DNA of 64,000 nt from Streptomyces sp. NBC_01244 (GCF_035987325.1 NZ_CP108488.1:8246001-8310000), one strand, 5' to 3'. Positions 27,988 to 37,452 are shown, counted from the stretch's first letter. A program made the numbers and translations. The notes: a model not told the origin generated them from the letters alone.

Positions 27988-29303
27988 CGGGCAGGCGCAC
28001 CGGACTGATCCACAACCGCCCCTTCACCGTCTTCTGGCTCGGCCAGGCCCTGTCGGTGCTCGGCGGCTCGGTATCGATGCTCGCCCTGCCGCTGCTCGTC
28101 CTCGAAGTCACCGGATCCCTGGTCGGGATGGGCCTGATCACCGCCCTCTCCGGCGTCTTCGCCATCGCCACGGGAACCTTCGCGGGCCACGTGGTGGACC
28201 GGGTCGACCGCCGCCGCCTGATGATCGGCTGCGACCTCGCGCGGGCGGTGCTGCTGGGCTCCGTACCGCTGATGTGGTCCTTCGGCGGCCCGCGGATCTG
28301 GCTGCTGTACGTGCTGACCGCGCTGGTCACCGTACTGAAAACGCTCTTCGACGTGGCCTACGTGAGCGCCGTGCCCTCCCTGGTCGAACCGGCCGACCTG
28401 GCCGCCGCCAACGGGCGGCTGATGGGCACCTTCGCCCTCGGCACCCTCCTCGGCCCCGTCGTGGCCGGCCTGCTCGTCTCGGGGGTCGGCGGGGCCTGGG
28501 CGCTGGCCCTGGACGGGGCGAGCTTCCTCGTCTCGGCGGTCAGCCTGCGCTGGGTCCGCTTCGGCGTACGGGGGGACCCGGCGGAGCCCCGCCCATCGGG
28601 GAGCACCTCCCTGCGCGAGGTCTTCGTGGTCGGCTTCCGCTTCCTGTGGGCACACGCCCTGCTGCGCCCGCTGACGATCCTGCTCACCCTCCTCACCTTC
28701 GTCACCGTGGGCGCCACCGACCTGCTGATCTTCCGCCTCCAGAACGACCTCGACCGCGACCCGGCGACCGTCGGCTACGTGATCGCCGTGAGCGGCATCG
28801 GCGTCGTGTGCGCCTCCTTCGCCGCCGGGCCGCTGCGCCGGGCCCTCGGCTTCGGCCCGTGCTGGCTCGGCTCCGTCGCGCTGATCGGCGTGTCGGTGGC
28901 GGCCATCGGGGTCGGCCGCAGCGTGCCCCTGATCGCGGCGATGGCCGCCCTCTTGATGTTCGGGCTGACGGTGGGCGGCATCTGCTCCATGACCCTGCGC
29001 CAGGAAGTCACCCCGGACCACCTGCTCGGGCGGGTCACCTCCGCGTTCTGGACGGTCCACAACGCCTCGGGCCCGGTCGGAGCCGCGGCGCTCACCGCCC
29101 TGGCCGCCCGGCACGGGGTCCCGTCGACGAGCCTGGCCGCGGGAGCCTTCTGCCTCCTGATCGCCGCCTCGGGCCTCCTGACCCCGCTCCGCTCCGCCCG
29201 CCCGACCCCGCCGCGCAAACCGCCGGCGGCCTCGACCGGGCGTCTGCCGGATCGTGCGGCCGCCGGCCCCCGGCGCCGCGATCGGCCGGGGGCGGCAGGC
29301 TGA
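27984..29303 (+). CDS. MFS transporter
   Basis: A 439-residue membrane protein with about ten to twelve helices from FTVFWLGQALSVLGGSVSMLALPLLVLEVTGS onward. The cytoplasmic loop GHVVDRVDRRRLMIGCD is the 'GxxxDRxxRR' MFS signature. It looks like the macrolide-efflux/EntS-like branch (MFS_3). The C-terminal ~30 residues are Pro/Arg-rich and cytosolic. ATG 27984 overlaps the thioesterase stop (ATGA). The cargo is unknown. Its stop is only seven bases from the stop of the convergent secreted-protein gene. Confidence 0.87.
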   Translation: MTGRRTGLIHNRPFTVFWLGQALSVLGGSVSMLALPLLVLEVTGSLVGMGLITALSGVFAIATGTFAGHVVDRVDRRRLMIGCDLARAVLLGSVPLMWSFGGPRIWLLYVLTALVTVLKTLFDVAYVSAVPSLVEPADLAAANGRLMGTFALGTLLGPVVAGLLVSGVGGAWALALDGASFLVSAVSLRWVRFGVRGDPAEPRPSGSTSLREVFVVGFRFLWAHALLRPLTILLTLLTFVTVGATDLLIFRLQNDLDRDPATVGYVIAVSGIGVVCASFAAGPLRRALGFGPCWLGSVALIGVSVAAIGVGRSVPLIAAMAALLMFGLTVGGICSMTLRQEVTPDHLLGRVTSAFWTVHNASGPVGAAALTALAARHGVPSTSLAAGAFCLLIAASGLLTPLRSARPTPPRKPPAASTGRLPDRAAAGPRRRDRPGAAG

Positions 29304-29310
29304 TCCGGGT

Positions 29311-31290
29311 TCAGCCCGCCTGGACGGTGATCGTGCGGCCCGGGGCGACCACGGGGGTCGCGTACGTGTACGTCACCCCGTCCACGACCTTGGTGCGGGC
29401 CGGCTGGGGCACTCCGTCGACCGTGAGGGTGGCGTGGACGCCGGGGAAGCGGGCCTCCCAGGTGTAGGGGGAGGTGCCCGAGGTGTGCGTGAGGGTGGAC
29501 TTGGTCGCCCCGTCGTGGCGGAGGGCGAAGGCCGAGTCGCCGATCCGGAGGTCGTCGATCCGCAGCCAGTCCATGCCCGAGGGCAGCCGGGACGCGGTGC
29601 TCAGGGTGTGCGCGGGTGCGTCGGGGGTGACGCCCAGCAGACCTTCGACGGTCTGGCCGAGCAGGGTGAAGGAGACCTCGGGGTAGTCACCGTTGGTGCC
29701 CTGCTTGGTGTTCACGTGCTGGATGTCCTTGTGGTCGTAGACGTCCTTCATCCACTTCCAGCCGGTGTCGTTGCGGTTGTTCCGGAAGAACGTGTCGGGC
29801 AGGTACGTGAGGGCCTCGATGTTGGAGGGCCGGCCCGGGCCCGAGGCCTGCTGGTCGATGTAGTCCAGGTAGGCCTCGCGGCGCGGACCGGGGTCGATGA
29901 TCTGCTTCATCGGCATGAACCAGCTGTTCTCCTTGCCCCAGCCGGTCAGGGCGCGTCCGTCCGTGGTGTAGCCGCGCACCATGGCCGAGCCCGAACCAGC
30001 GCCGGTCCAGGTGGAATTGAAGTACGCCTTGAGGTCCCGGGCCTTGGTCTCGAACCGGCCGGCGAGCGCGCCGTCCCCCTTGGAGCGGGCGAGCGAGGCC
30101 ATCGCCAGGTACGCCTGGTACTGGGAACCGATCGCGTCTCCCGCCTCGGCGAGCGGCTCGCCGCTCTGCTCGTTGTAGCTGGCGGTGCCCTGGAAGATGC
30201 CCTGGCCCGTCCCCTCGGCCACCTCGATCGTGCCGTTGTCCTTGAGCCCGTCGTGCAGGGTGACGAACTCGTCGGTGGCGCGGCGGTAGAAGTTCCACAG
30301 GGCCGGATCGTCGAGATAGGCGCGGTCCCCGCTCCAGCGGTACGCCTCCTCGGACTTCTGCACCAGCTCGAAGGTGGCGGGCACCTCGCGGACGAAGTTC
30401 TTCGGGCTCTTGTAGTCGATCGACAGGTAGGTCGAGGTGTCGAAGTTGAAGGCCCACGCCGGGTAGTACTTGTGCTCCGGGGTTGCGGACGCGGCGAAGG
30501 AGCGGAGCATCGACTTGTTCTCGGCGTGCAGGGCGAGCACGCCCGCGCCGGACAGCTGGTGGGCCATGTCGCGCGAGTAGTAGCCGCTGCGGTTGGCGTA
30601 GCCGGCCCAGTAGGAGGCGGCGTAGGTGCCGTTGCCGCTGCCGGCGGTGCGGTTCTCGTCCACGTTCAGCGGGCCCCGGGTGCCCGGCAGGTGGACCCAG
30701 CTGTTGGCCTTGCGCTTGGACCAGTCGAACATCTCGACGATCTTCGGGTCGGAGGAGCTGACCCGCGGGTCGGCGGGTGAGGCGGGGGAGAACATCACGT
30801 CGTCGGCGTTGACCCAGGCGTCCCCGGACTCGAAGGCGATCTCCAGGGTGTCGCCGGGGGTGAGAGCGATCCGGCTGAGCGTGTAGCGCCGGTAGTTCGA
30901 AGCACTCGGCAGGGTGAGCGCGGCGGCGACCGCGCCGTTCACGCGGGCGGTGTAGCGGCCGTTCGGGCCGCCGGTCGCGATCCAGGCGGATATGTCGTAC
31001 GTCCCAGGGCCCGTGGCCGTCACGGTCTGGGACACCTTCTTCCCCGCCCCGCCGTCGAGGTACGCGAGCCGCGCCGCGCCGTGCGGGTAGTTCGTGGCGA
31101 CCCCGGTGCCGGAGGTGAACCGCCAGCCGGTGCGCCCCTGTTCGAAGCCGGGGTTGGTGACGGTCGGCAAGGCGGGGGCGGGGGCGGGTTCGGCGGCGGG
31201 TGCGGCGGCGGCCGCGCCGCCGAGGGTGAGCGGGGTGAGCGGGAGGAGCAGGGCCAGGGCGGACAGCAGTGGCACACGGGAACGCGTCAT
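29311..31290 (-). CDS. Secreted carbohydrate-active protein, CBM plus (alpha/alpha)-barrel-like domain
   Basis: A 659-residue exported protein. A signal peptide (VPLLSALALLLPLTPLTLGGAAAAA) and a short linker lead into a ~140-residue jelly-roll domain (TVTNPGFEQGRTGWRF to VNADDVMFSP) of the carbohydrate-binding type. A ~450-residue domain follows with repeated Tyr/Trp-rich helices (GYYSRDMAHQLSGAGVLALHAENKSMLRSF, PAWAFNFDTSTYLSIDYKSP, FVREVPATFELVQKSEEAYRW), as in six-hairpin glycosidases. I cannot assign a GH family. ATG 31290 has GGGAGA six bases upstream. It diverges from importer 2, so it probably acts on the same glycan. Confidence 0.75.
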   Translation of the reverse strand: MTRSRVPLLSALALLLPLTPLTLGGAAAAAPAAEPAPAPALPTVTNPGFEQGRTGWRFTSGTGVATNYPHGAARLAYLDGGAGKKVSQTVTATGPGTYDISAWIATGGPNGRYTARVNGAVAAALTLPSASNYRRYTLSRIALTPGDTLEIAFESGDAWVNADDVMFSPASPADPRVSSSDPKIVEMFDWSKRKANSWVHLPGTRGPLNVDENRTAGSGNGTYAASYWAGYANRSGYYSRDMAHQLSGAGVLALHAENKSMLRSFAASATPEHKYYPAWAFNFDTSTYLSIDYKSPKNFVREVPATFELVQKSEEAYRWSGDRAYLDDPALWNFYRRATDEFVTLHDGLKDNGTIEVAEGTGQGIFQGTASYNEQSGEPLAEAGDAIGSQYQAYLAMASLARSKGDGALAGRFETKARDLKAYFNSTWTGAGSGSAMVRGYTTDGRALTGWGKENSWFMPMKQIIDPGPRREAYLDYIDQQASGPGRPSNIEALTYLPDTFFRNNRNDTGWKWMKDVYDHKDIQHVNTKQGTNGDYPEVSFTLLGQTVEGLLGVTPDAPAHTLSTASRLPSGMDWLRIDDLRIGDSAFALRHDGATKSTLTHTSGTSPYTWEARFPGVHATLTVDGVPQPARTKVVDGVTYTYATPVVAPGRTITVQAG

Positions 31291-31507
31291 CGGGTTCTCC
31301 CAGGTGTGGGCTGGACGGAGTGGGACGGGGCAGGGCGGAGCGGGCGGCACGCTAGCAACCGGTTCTGAGAGTTTGCAATGGTCTTGTCAGAATCAACTGC
31401 GGGATCCAACTGAAAGATTTCATCGAACTCTTGCAAGTCGGAAGACGGCATGGCTACAGTCCTGGCCAGTCGGCTTCCGCAACGGTGCGAGCAGGGGTGG
31501 GTCAGGT
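31291..31507. promoter_or_regulatory. Divergent promoter region with two TTGCAA sites
   Basis: The gap between the secreted protein and importer 2 is locally AT-rich. It has GTTTGCAATGG (TTGCAA at 31373-31378) and the palindrome CTTGCAAG at 31430-31437, 58 bases apart. These are candidate half-operators for the LacI regulator encoded at the end of the importer 2 operon. Confidence 0.45.
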
Positions 31508-32866
31508 ATGGAACTGGAACGTCGGAGAGTGCTGCGGACGGTTGGAGCCATCGCCGCGGGGGCCGGATCGCTCGGCGGCCTGACCGCCTGTTCCGGCACG
31601 GGCGCCGAAGGCGCCGGCGGTCAGGGCGGGGCCGCGGGGGACAAGGAGAAGGGCCGGATCACGGTCTGGTCCTGGCAGGGTCCCGCCGCCGAAATGAAGG
31701 CCCTCGTACCGGAGTTCAACAAGAAGTACCCCGGGATCGAGGTGACGGTCGAGGACATCGGCAACCCGGCGATCTGGGACAAGATCACCACCGGGCTCGC
31801 GGCCGGCGGTCAGGGGCTCGCCGACGTCCTGCACATAGGCGTCGCCTACCTGCCCGGATACGTCGAGAAGTTCCCCGGTGGCCTCGCCGACCTCGGCCCG
31901 CTCGGCGCGAACGCCTACCGGGACGAGTTCGCCCAGGGCATGTGGCAGACCGTGTCCCCCGACGGCAAGCGCGTCAACGCCCTCCCCTGGGAGGCGAATT
32001 CGGCGGGCTTCTACTACCGGGCCGACCTCTTCGAGAAGGCAGGGGTCGACGCCGGCGCCCTCCAGACCTGGGAGGAGACCATCGAGGCCGGCAAGGAGAT
32101 CAAGGGGAAGACCGGCGCCCACCTGCTGGGCATCGACAAGCCCGCCTCCCAGGCCGACGCCGCCAACTTCTTCCAGATGCTGCTCCAGCTCCAGGGCGCC
32201 TTCTACTTCGACCTCGCCGGGAACATCACGCTCGACTCCCCGGAGGCCGTGAAGGCCATGACGCTCATCAAGACGATGAACGACGCCGGCCTGGTCAGCG
32301 ACCTCGCCGGCGGCTGGAACGCCCTGATGAGCTCGCTGAAGCAGGGGACCGCGGCCGTCCTGCCCATGCCCACCTGGTTCGGCGGCATCATCGAGGAGCA
32401 GGTGCCCCAGGAAGCGGGCCGGTGGAAGGTCAGGCTGCCCCCGGCCGTGCGCCGCGGCGGATCCACCGCCGCCACGGTCAACTCCACCCACCTCGCGGTG
32501 GCGGGCAGCAGCAAGCACCAGGCCGCCGCCTGGTCGTTCGTGGAGTTCGTCCTCACCCGACCCGCCTCCCAGGTGAAGATCTACCGGGGCAAGGGCATCG
32601 CCCCCGCCCTGCTGAAGGCCTACGAGGACGCGGTCTTCCACGAGCCGTCCGCCTTCTTCGGCGGACAGAAGAAGGGCGAGGTCTTCCTGGAGGCGCTCAA
32701 GGCCCCCTCGTCCGCCTTCAATTACACCGCCGACTACGCACGGGCCCTCAAGCTGGTCACCGACGCCCAGTCCAAGGTGCTGCTGAGCGGCGCCGACCCG
32801 GCGAAGGTCCTCAAGGAGGCCGCCGACCAGCTCGGGCGGCAGACCGGACGCAAGGTCTCCCGGTGA
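31508..32866 (+). CDS. Sugar ABC transporter, lipoprotein solute-binding protein (importer 2)
   Basis: A 452-residue binding protein. The N-terminus has three arginines (MELERRRVLRTVGAIAAG) and the lipobox LTAC with Cys28, possibly a Tat-exported lipoprotein. Cluster-B features are ITVWSWQGPAAEMKALVPEFNKKYPGIEVTVED, GVAYLPGYVEKFPGG and NALPWEANSAGFYYRADLFEKAG. It heads an operon with two permeases, a GH36-like enzyme and a LacI regulator, so an alpha-galactoside is a reasonable ligand guess. ATG 31508 is preceded by a G-rich stretch. Confidence 0.9.
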   Translation: MELERRRVLRTVGAIAAGAGSLGGLTACSGTGAEGAGGQGGAAGDKEKGRITVWSWQGPAAEMKALVPEFNKKYPGIEVTVEDIGNPAIWDKITTGLAAGGQGLADVLHIGVAYLPGYVEKFPGGLADLGPLGANAYRDEFAQGMWQTVSPDGKRVNALPWEANSAGFYYRADLFEKAGVDAGALQTWEETIEAGKEIKGKTGAHLLGIDKPASQADAANFFQMLLQLQGAFYFDLAGNITLDSPEAVKAMTLIKTMNDAGLVSDLAGGWNALMSSLKQGTAAVLPMPTWFGGIIEEQVPQEAGRWKVRLPPAVRRGGSTAATVNSTHLAVAGSSKHQAAAWSFVEFVLTRPASQVKIYRGKGIAPALLKAYEDAVFHEPSAFFGGQKKGEVFLEALKAPSSAFNYTADYARALKLVTDAQSKVLLSGADPAKVLKEAADQLGRQTGRKVSR

Positions 32867-33786
32867 CCGCCACGCTCACCGGCCGCGAGGCCCGGGCCGT
32901 CCCCGCGCGCGGGGCGGCCCGGCGCCCCCGGGCGCGCCGGCGCGTGGCCCCGTACCTCTTCGTCCTGCCCGCGCTGCTCCTCTTCGCCGCCTTCAAGCTC
33001 TACCCCATCGGCCGGTCCTTCGTGATCAGCCTCCACCAGACCGTCGGCGGGACCGAGCGGTTCGTGGGCGCGGACAACTACACGCGACTGCTGCACGATC
33101 CGCTGTTCTGGACCGCCCTGAAGAACACCGCGGTGATCCTCGCGGTCCAAGTACCGGTCATGCTGGCCCTCGCCACCGGGCTCGCCGTGGCCCTCGACTC
33201 CACCGCGCTGCGCGCCCGCGCCGTCTTCCGGCTCGGCTTCTTCCTGCCGATGGTCACCGGCCTGGTCGCCTACGGGATCGTCTTCTCCGTCCTGCTGAAC
33301 AAGGACTACGGCCTGGCCAACTGGCTGACCGGGCTCGCCGGCCTGGACCCGACGCCCTGGCTGACCGACCCCCTGTGGGCGAAGGTCTCCCTCGGCCTGG
33401 CGCTGACCTGGCACTACACGGGCTACAACGCGGTGATCCTGCTCGCCCGCCTACAGACCGTGCCCGCCGAGCTCTACGACGCCGCGGCCGTGGACGGGGC
33501 CGGCGCCTGGAGCTCCTTCCGTCACGTCACCCTGCCGGGCCTGCGCCCCGCGCTCCTGCTCACCACGGTGCTGTCCACCATCGGCACCCTGCAGATCTTC
33601 GACGAGCCGTACGTGCTCACCGGCGGCGGCCCGGACAACGCCACCCTGACCATCGGCGTGTACCTCTACCAGAACGCCTTCAAGTACTTCGACTTCGGCT
33701 ACGCCTCCGCCATCGCCTACGCCCTCGCCGTCCTCATCGGCATCCTCGGCGTGATCCAGTTCCGCTTCCTGGGGGAGAAGTCATGA
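32863..33786 (+). CDS. Sugar ABC transporter permease, MalF type (importer 2)
   Basis: A 307-residue permease with six helices beginning APYLFVLPALLLFAAFKLYPIG. It has the periplasmic-side motif VGADNYTRLLHDPLFWTALKNT and the EAA loop YDAAAVDGAGAWSSFRHVTLPGLRP. GTG 32863 overlaps the TGA of the binding-protein gene. The N-terminal ~25 residues are Arg/Pro-rich. It pairs with the next gene to form the channel; the ATPase must come from elsewhere. Confidence 0.88.
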   Translation: MTATLTGREARAVPARGAARRPRARRRVAPYLFVLPALLLFAAFKLYPIGRSFVISLHQTVGGTERFVGADNYTRLLHDPLFWTALKNTAVILAVQVPVMLALATGLAVALDSTALRARAVFRLGFFLPMVTGLVAYGIVFSVLLNKDYGLANWLTGLAGLDPTPWLTDPLWAKVSLGLALTWHYTGYNAVILLARLQTVPAELYDAAAVDGAGAWSSFRHVTLPGLRPALLLTTVLSTIGTLQIFDEPYVLTGGGPDNATLTIGVYLYQNAFKYFDFGYASAIAYALAVLIGILGVIQFRFLGEKS

Positions 33787-34613
33787 CCGCCGCCCGCCAC
33801 CGCGGCAGGAGCATCCTGCTCACTTCCGGTCTCGCCATCGCGCTGGCCGCCGTCCTGGTCCCCTTCTACTGGCTCGTGGTCGCCGCCACGCACAGCTCGG
33901 GGGAGATCTTCGACAGCCCGCCGCCGCTGTTGCCCGGCAGCCACCTCGCGGAGAACGTACAAACCCTCCAGGACACCGCGCAGTTCGGCCGGGTGATCCT
34001 CAACTCCCTTCTCATCGCCGCGATCTACACCCTGTGCGCGGGCGCCGTCTGCACGCTGGCCGGCTACGGCTTCGCCAAGTACCGCTTCCGCGGCCGCGAA
34101 CCGCTGTTCGGACTGCTCATGCTCGGGCTCGTGGTCCCCGCTCAGGTCACCCTCGTACCGCTCTTCCAGTTGATGGCCGAACTGCGCTGGCTGGGCACGT
34201 ACCAGGCCGTGATCATGCCCAACCTGGCCCTGCCCTTCGGCATCTTCCTGATGCGCCAGTCGATGGCCGCGCTCCCCGACGAACTCCTCGATTCGGGGCG
34301 CATGGACGGCTGCGGCGAACTGCGGCTGTTCTGGAGGGTGGTGCTCCCGCCGATGAAACCGGCGCTGGCCGCCCTGGCGATCTTCCTCTTCCTGTACCAG
34401 TGGAACGACTTCGTCTGGCCCCTGATCGTCCTGCGCGACAGCGCCACGTTCACCGTCCCCGTGGCCCTCGCCTCCCTCCAGGGCCTCGACGAGACCGACT
34501 ACGGAGCGATCCTCGCCGGAACCGCGGCCGCCGCGATCCCAATGGCCCTCGTATTCCTCGCGCTCCAGCGCCAGTTCGTGTCCGGCCTGCTCGCCGGCGC
34601 CGTGAAGGAGTGA
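33783..34613 (+). CDS. Sugar ABC transporter permease, MalG type (importer 2)
   Basis: A 276-residue permease with six helices (SILLTSGLAIALAAVLVPFYW first), the GYGFAKYRFRG loop typical of MalG/LacG partners, and the ATPase contact region LLDSGRMDGCGELRLFWRVVLPPMKP. The usual EAA Glu-Ala-Ala is replaced by Leu-Asp-Ser, a mild departure. It ends GLLAGAVKE, like other actinobacterial MalG homologs. ATG 33783 overlaps the stop of the partner permease. Confidence 0.88.
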   Translation: MTAARHRGRSILLTSGLAIALAAVLVPFYWLVVAATHSSGEIFDSPPPLLPGSHLAENVQTLQDTAQFGRVILNSLLIAAIYTLCAGAVCTLAGYGFAKYRFRGREPLFGLLMLGLVVPAQVTLVPLFQLMAELRWLGTYQAVIMPNLALPFGIFLMRQSMAALPDELLDSGRMDGCGELRLFWRVVLPPMKPALAALAIFLFLYQWNDFVWPLIVLRDSATFTVPVALASLQGLDETDYGAILAGTAAAAIPMALVFLALQRQFVSGLLAGAVKE

Positions 34614-34615
34614 CC

Positions 34616-36439
34616 GTGACCAGCGCCGTGACCACCCCCGTGACCACCGTCGACCCCGTGACCACCGCCGATCCTGTGACCACCGTCGAACCCGTCACCA
34701 CCGCGGGGCTCGCCCCCGCCCCCGAGGAACCGCTGCTCGACGGGGTCTCGCTCGCCGTCCTCGCCCACGCCCCCGGCGTCCACCCGGCCTGGACCCTGAC
34801 CGAACTCCCCGACGGGCTGCGGATGCTGGAGGTGCGGGCCGACGGCGCCCCCGTCGAGATCCGCTTCTCCGTGCCCCTCGGCGACGCCGCCGGATACTGG
34901 CACCCGCAGGGCGGCTGGCGGCGCACCCTCCTCGCCGACTGGGAGGGCCGTTCCCGGGTCTCGCTGGTCGACGGACACGCCGCCGGCTGCCTCTACGACC
35001 ACGGCGGCGCCACCCTGCTCACCTTCGCCGCCACCGACCCGGTACCCGAGGCCGCGCTCCGCTTCGGGGTCTCCGAGGAGAACGACACCCACGTCGTCCA
35101 CCTCCGCCTGCCCGCCGCACGGCAGGCCCACCGGATCCTGCTCGTCCCCCGCTCACCCTCGGTGGCACGGGCCATGCGGGCCCTGCGGTCCTGGTTCGAC
35201 GCCGAGTTCGCCCCGGCGCCGGTGCCCGACGGGGCCCGCACCCCCGTCTACTCCACCTGGTACGCCTTCAACCAGGACGTCAGCGCCCCCGCCGTCGAAA
35301 CCCAGGCCGAACTGGCCGCCGGACTCGGCTGCGGAGCACTGATCCTCGACGACGGCTGGCAGGAGGGGGGCCACGGACGCGGTTACGCCGGCTGCGGGGA
35401 CTGGGAGCCGGACCGGGCCAAGTTCCCCGACTTCGCCGGGCACGTGGCCCGGGTCCGGGCCCACGGGCTGAGCTACCTCGCCTGGGTCGCGCCCCTGCTG
35501 CTGGGCTCCGGAGCCGCCTGCCACGACCGCTGGGCCCCCTGCGCGCCCGTCCCCTCCACGGTGCCCGGCGCGCACGTGCTCGACCCCCGCCGCCCGGAGG
35601 TGCGCGCGCACGTCGTCGGGCTCTGCGTCCGGCTCGTCCGCGCCTACGGGCTCGACGGACTCAAGCTCGACTTCCTCGAGCAGGCCATGGCGTACGCGGG
35701 CGACGGCGCGGGAGACGTCGGAGTGGCCATGGTGACCCTGCTGACGGAACTGCGCGCGGCCCTGGAATCCGTACGCCCCGGCGTGCTGCTGGAACTGCGC
35801 CAGCCCTACACCGGCCCCGGCATGGCCCCCTTCGGCAACATGCTGCGCTCCTTCGACTGCCCCGCGGACGCCACCGCGAACCGGGTCCGCACCCTCGATA
35901 CCGCACTGCTCGCCGTCGGCGGGGCCGTCCACTCCGACATGCTCCTGTGGTCGCCCGAGGCGCCCGTGGAGGTGGTGGCCCGGCAGCTGATCGGGGCCCT
36001 GCACGCGGTGCCGCAGATCTCCGTACGGCTGGACGGGCTGCCGGCGGCGCACCGGGAGGCGGTCCGGTTCTGGCTGGGGCGGTGGCGGCTCCACCGCGAG
36101 CTGCTGCTGGACGGGGAGGTGGAGCCGGGCCGGCCGGACGAGCTGTACCCGCTGGTGCGGGCCGGCGCCGGGGACCACTGCCTGATGAGCGTGCACGGGG
36201 ACCGGGTCGTCCCGCTGGACTTCTCCGCGTACAGCCGCTTCGACCTGGTCAACGGCTCGGACCGGGACCGGGTGATGGTCGAGGTGCTGGGCGGTGGCGG
36301 CCGGATCCGGGGAGTGGTCCACGGACCCGACGGCCGTATCATGGACGGTCCGCCGTCGTACCTGCCGGAGGGGGCACGCTCGCTGGTGGTGCCGCGCGGC
36401 GGTCTGGTATCGCTCACGATCACGGAAGGACCGCGATGA
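34616..36439 (+). CDS. GH36/clan GH-D type glycosidase, probable alpha-galactosidase
   Basis: A 607-residue cytosolic enzyme. An N-terminal beta domain (HPAWTLTELPDGLRMLEV to LLVPRSPS) precedes a barrel with PVYSTWYAFNQDV, GALILDDGWQEGG, the probable nucleophile YGLDGLKLDFLEQ and an acid region near LRSFDCPADATANR. This order is that of clan GH-D melibiase proteins; alpha-galactosidase is the best guess, alpha-N-acetylgalactosaminidase possible. I use GTG 34616 (GGAG at 34607-34610, spacing five) rather than the overlapping GTG 34610. The N-terminus carries an 18-bp repeat coding VTT-rich sequence. It overlaps the LacI gene. Confidence 0.8.
   Translation: MTSAVTTPVTTVDPVTTADPVTTVEPVTTAGLAPAPEEPLLDGVSLAVLAHAPGVHPAWTLTELPDGLRMLEVRADGAPVEIRFSVPLGDAAGYWHPQGGWRRTLLADWEGRSRVSLVDGHAAGCLYDHGGATLLTFAATDPVPEAALRFGVSEENDTHVVHLRLPAARQAHRILLVPRSPSVARAMRALRSWFDAEFAPAPVPDGARTPVYSTWYAFNQDVSAPAVETQAELAAGLGCGALILDDGWQEGGHGRGYAGCGDWEPDRAKFPDFAGHVARVRAHGLSYLAWVAPLLLGSGAACHDRWAPCAPVPSTVPGAHVLDPRRPEVRAHVVGLCVRLVRAYGLDGLKLDFLEQAMAYAGDGAGDVGVAMVTLLTELRAALESVRPGVLLELRQPYTGPGMAPFGNMLRSFDCPADATANRVRTLDTALLAVGGAVHSDMLLWSPEAPVEVVARQLIGALHAVPQISVRLDGLPAAHREAVRFWLGRWRLHRELLLDGEVEPGRPDELYPLVRAGAGDHCLMSVHGDRVVPLDFSAYSRFDLVNGSDRDRVMVEVLGGGGRIRGVVHGPDGRIMDGPPSYLPEGARSLVVPRGGLVSLTITEGPR
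34628..34702. repeat. 18-bp coding tandem repeat (VTTVDP units)
   Basis: About three and a half units of GTGACCACCGTCGACCCC type at the start of the GH36-like gene encode VTTVDP-VTTADP-VTTVEP-VTTA. This segment is low-complexity and lies ahead of the first folded domain. Confidence 0.75.
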
Positions 36440-37452
36440 AGGTCGGGATCACCGAGGTCGCCGCTCGCGCCCAGGTCAGCGAGGCGACCGTCAGCCGGGT
36501 GATCAACCGACGCCAGGGCGTGTCGAAGAAGACCCGGGACGCGGTCGAACAGGCCATGGCGGACGTCGGCTACGAACGGCAGACCCAGGGCCAACTGGTG
36601 GCAGTGATCACCGAGTTCGTGTCCAACCCGTTCTTCGCCGATGTCGCCGAGCGCATCGAGTCGGCGCTCGCCCCGCACGGACTCAAGACCATTCTGTGCC
36701 CGGCCTTCCCGGGCGGGGTCCAGGAGCGGGACTTCATCTCCGCGCTCGTCGACAAGGGCGTCGCGGCCGTCGTCTTCCTCTCCGCCTCCAACACCGTCGA
36801 AGGCGCCGACACCGAGACGTACGAACTGCTGCGCCAGCGCCGGGTCCCGTACGTCGGCATCAACGGGGAGTTCGCGGACGGGGTGGCGACCCCGGTCTTC
36901 TCCACCGATGACGCGCTCGCCGCGGAGCTGGCCGTCGACCACCTCCACCGACTGGGGCACCGCAGGATCGGGATGGCCTCGGGCCCCGCCGGCAACCAGC
37001 CCGCGGACCGCAGGGTGCGGGGCTTCCTGGAGGCCATGGCCAAGCGGGGCATCGAGGAGCCGGAGCGCTGGGTGATCCGCCAGTCCTACACGGTGGAGGG
37101 CGGCCAGGCCGCCGTCGGCCCGCTCCTCGCCCTGGGCGCCACCGCGATCGTGGCGGCCAGCGACTACATGGCCCTCGGAGCGATCCGGGGCATCCGCCGG
37201 CAGGGACGGGTGGTGCCCGGGGACGTATCGGTCGTGGGGTACGACGGCTCGTCCATCACCGAGTTCACCGACCCTCCCCTGACCACGGTGCGCCAGCCCG
37301 CCGACCGGCTGGCCCTGGAGGTCGGGCGCAGCGTACTGGCGCTGGTCAGCAACCGGGACGTGCCCACGGGGGAGCTGCTCTTCGACCCCGAGCTGGTCAT
37401 CAGGGCGACCACCGGACCGGCACCCGCGGCCCCTGCGGAGCCCGGAGCCTGA
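36436..37452 (+). CDS. LacI-family transcriptional regulator
   Basis: A 338-residue repressor with a textbook LacI headpiece (ITEVAARAQVSEATVSRVINRRQGVSKKTRDAVEQAM). A periplasmic-binding-like effector domain follows (AVITEFVSNPFFADVAERIE, VPYVGINGEFADG, VSVVGYDGSSITEFTDPPLTTVRQP). It is the last gene of the importer 2 operon: ATG 36436 overlaps the stop of the GH36-like gene. It most likely controls that operon, and perhaps the divergent secreted protein, in response to a galactoside. The hinge YERQTQGQLV departs from the usual 'NxxAR.L' wording. Confidence 0.9.
   Translation: MKVGITEVAARAQVSEATVSRVINRRQGVSKKTRDAVEQAMADVGYERQTQGQLVAVITEFVSNPFFADVAERIESALAPHGLKTILCPAFPGGVQERDFISALVDKGVAAVVFLSASNTVEGADTETYELLRQRRVPYVGINGEFADGVATPVFSTDDALAAELAVDHLHRLGHRRIGMASGPAGNQPADRRVRGFLEAMAKRGIEEPERWVIRQSYTVEGGQAAVGPLLALGATAIVAASDYMALGAIRGIRRQGRVVPGDVSVVGYDGSSITEFTDPPLTTVRQPADRLALEVGRSVLALVSNRDVPTGELLFDPELVIRATTGPAPAAPAEPGA

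Noticed and set aside
34628..34702. Regularly repeated 18-bp units as a possible CRISPR-like array
   Set aside because: The units are contiguous, in frame and code VTTVDP; there are no spacers.
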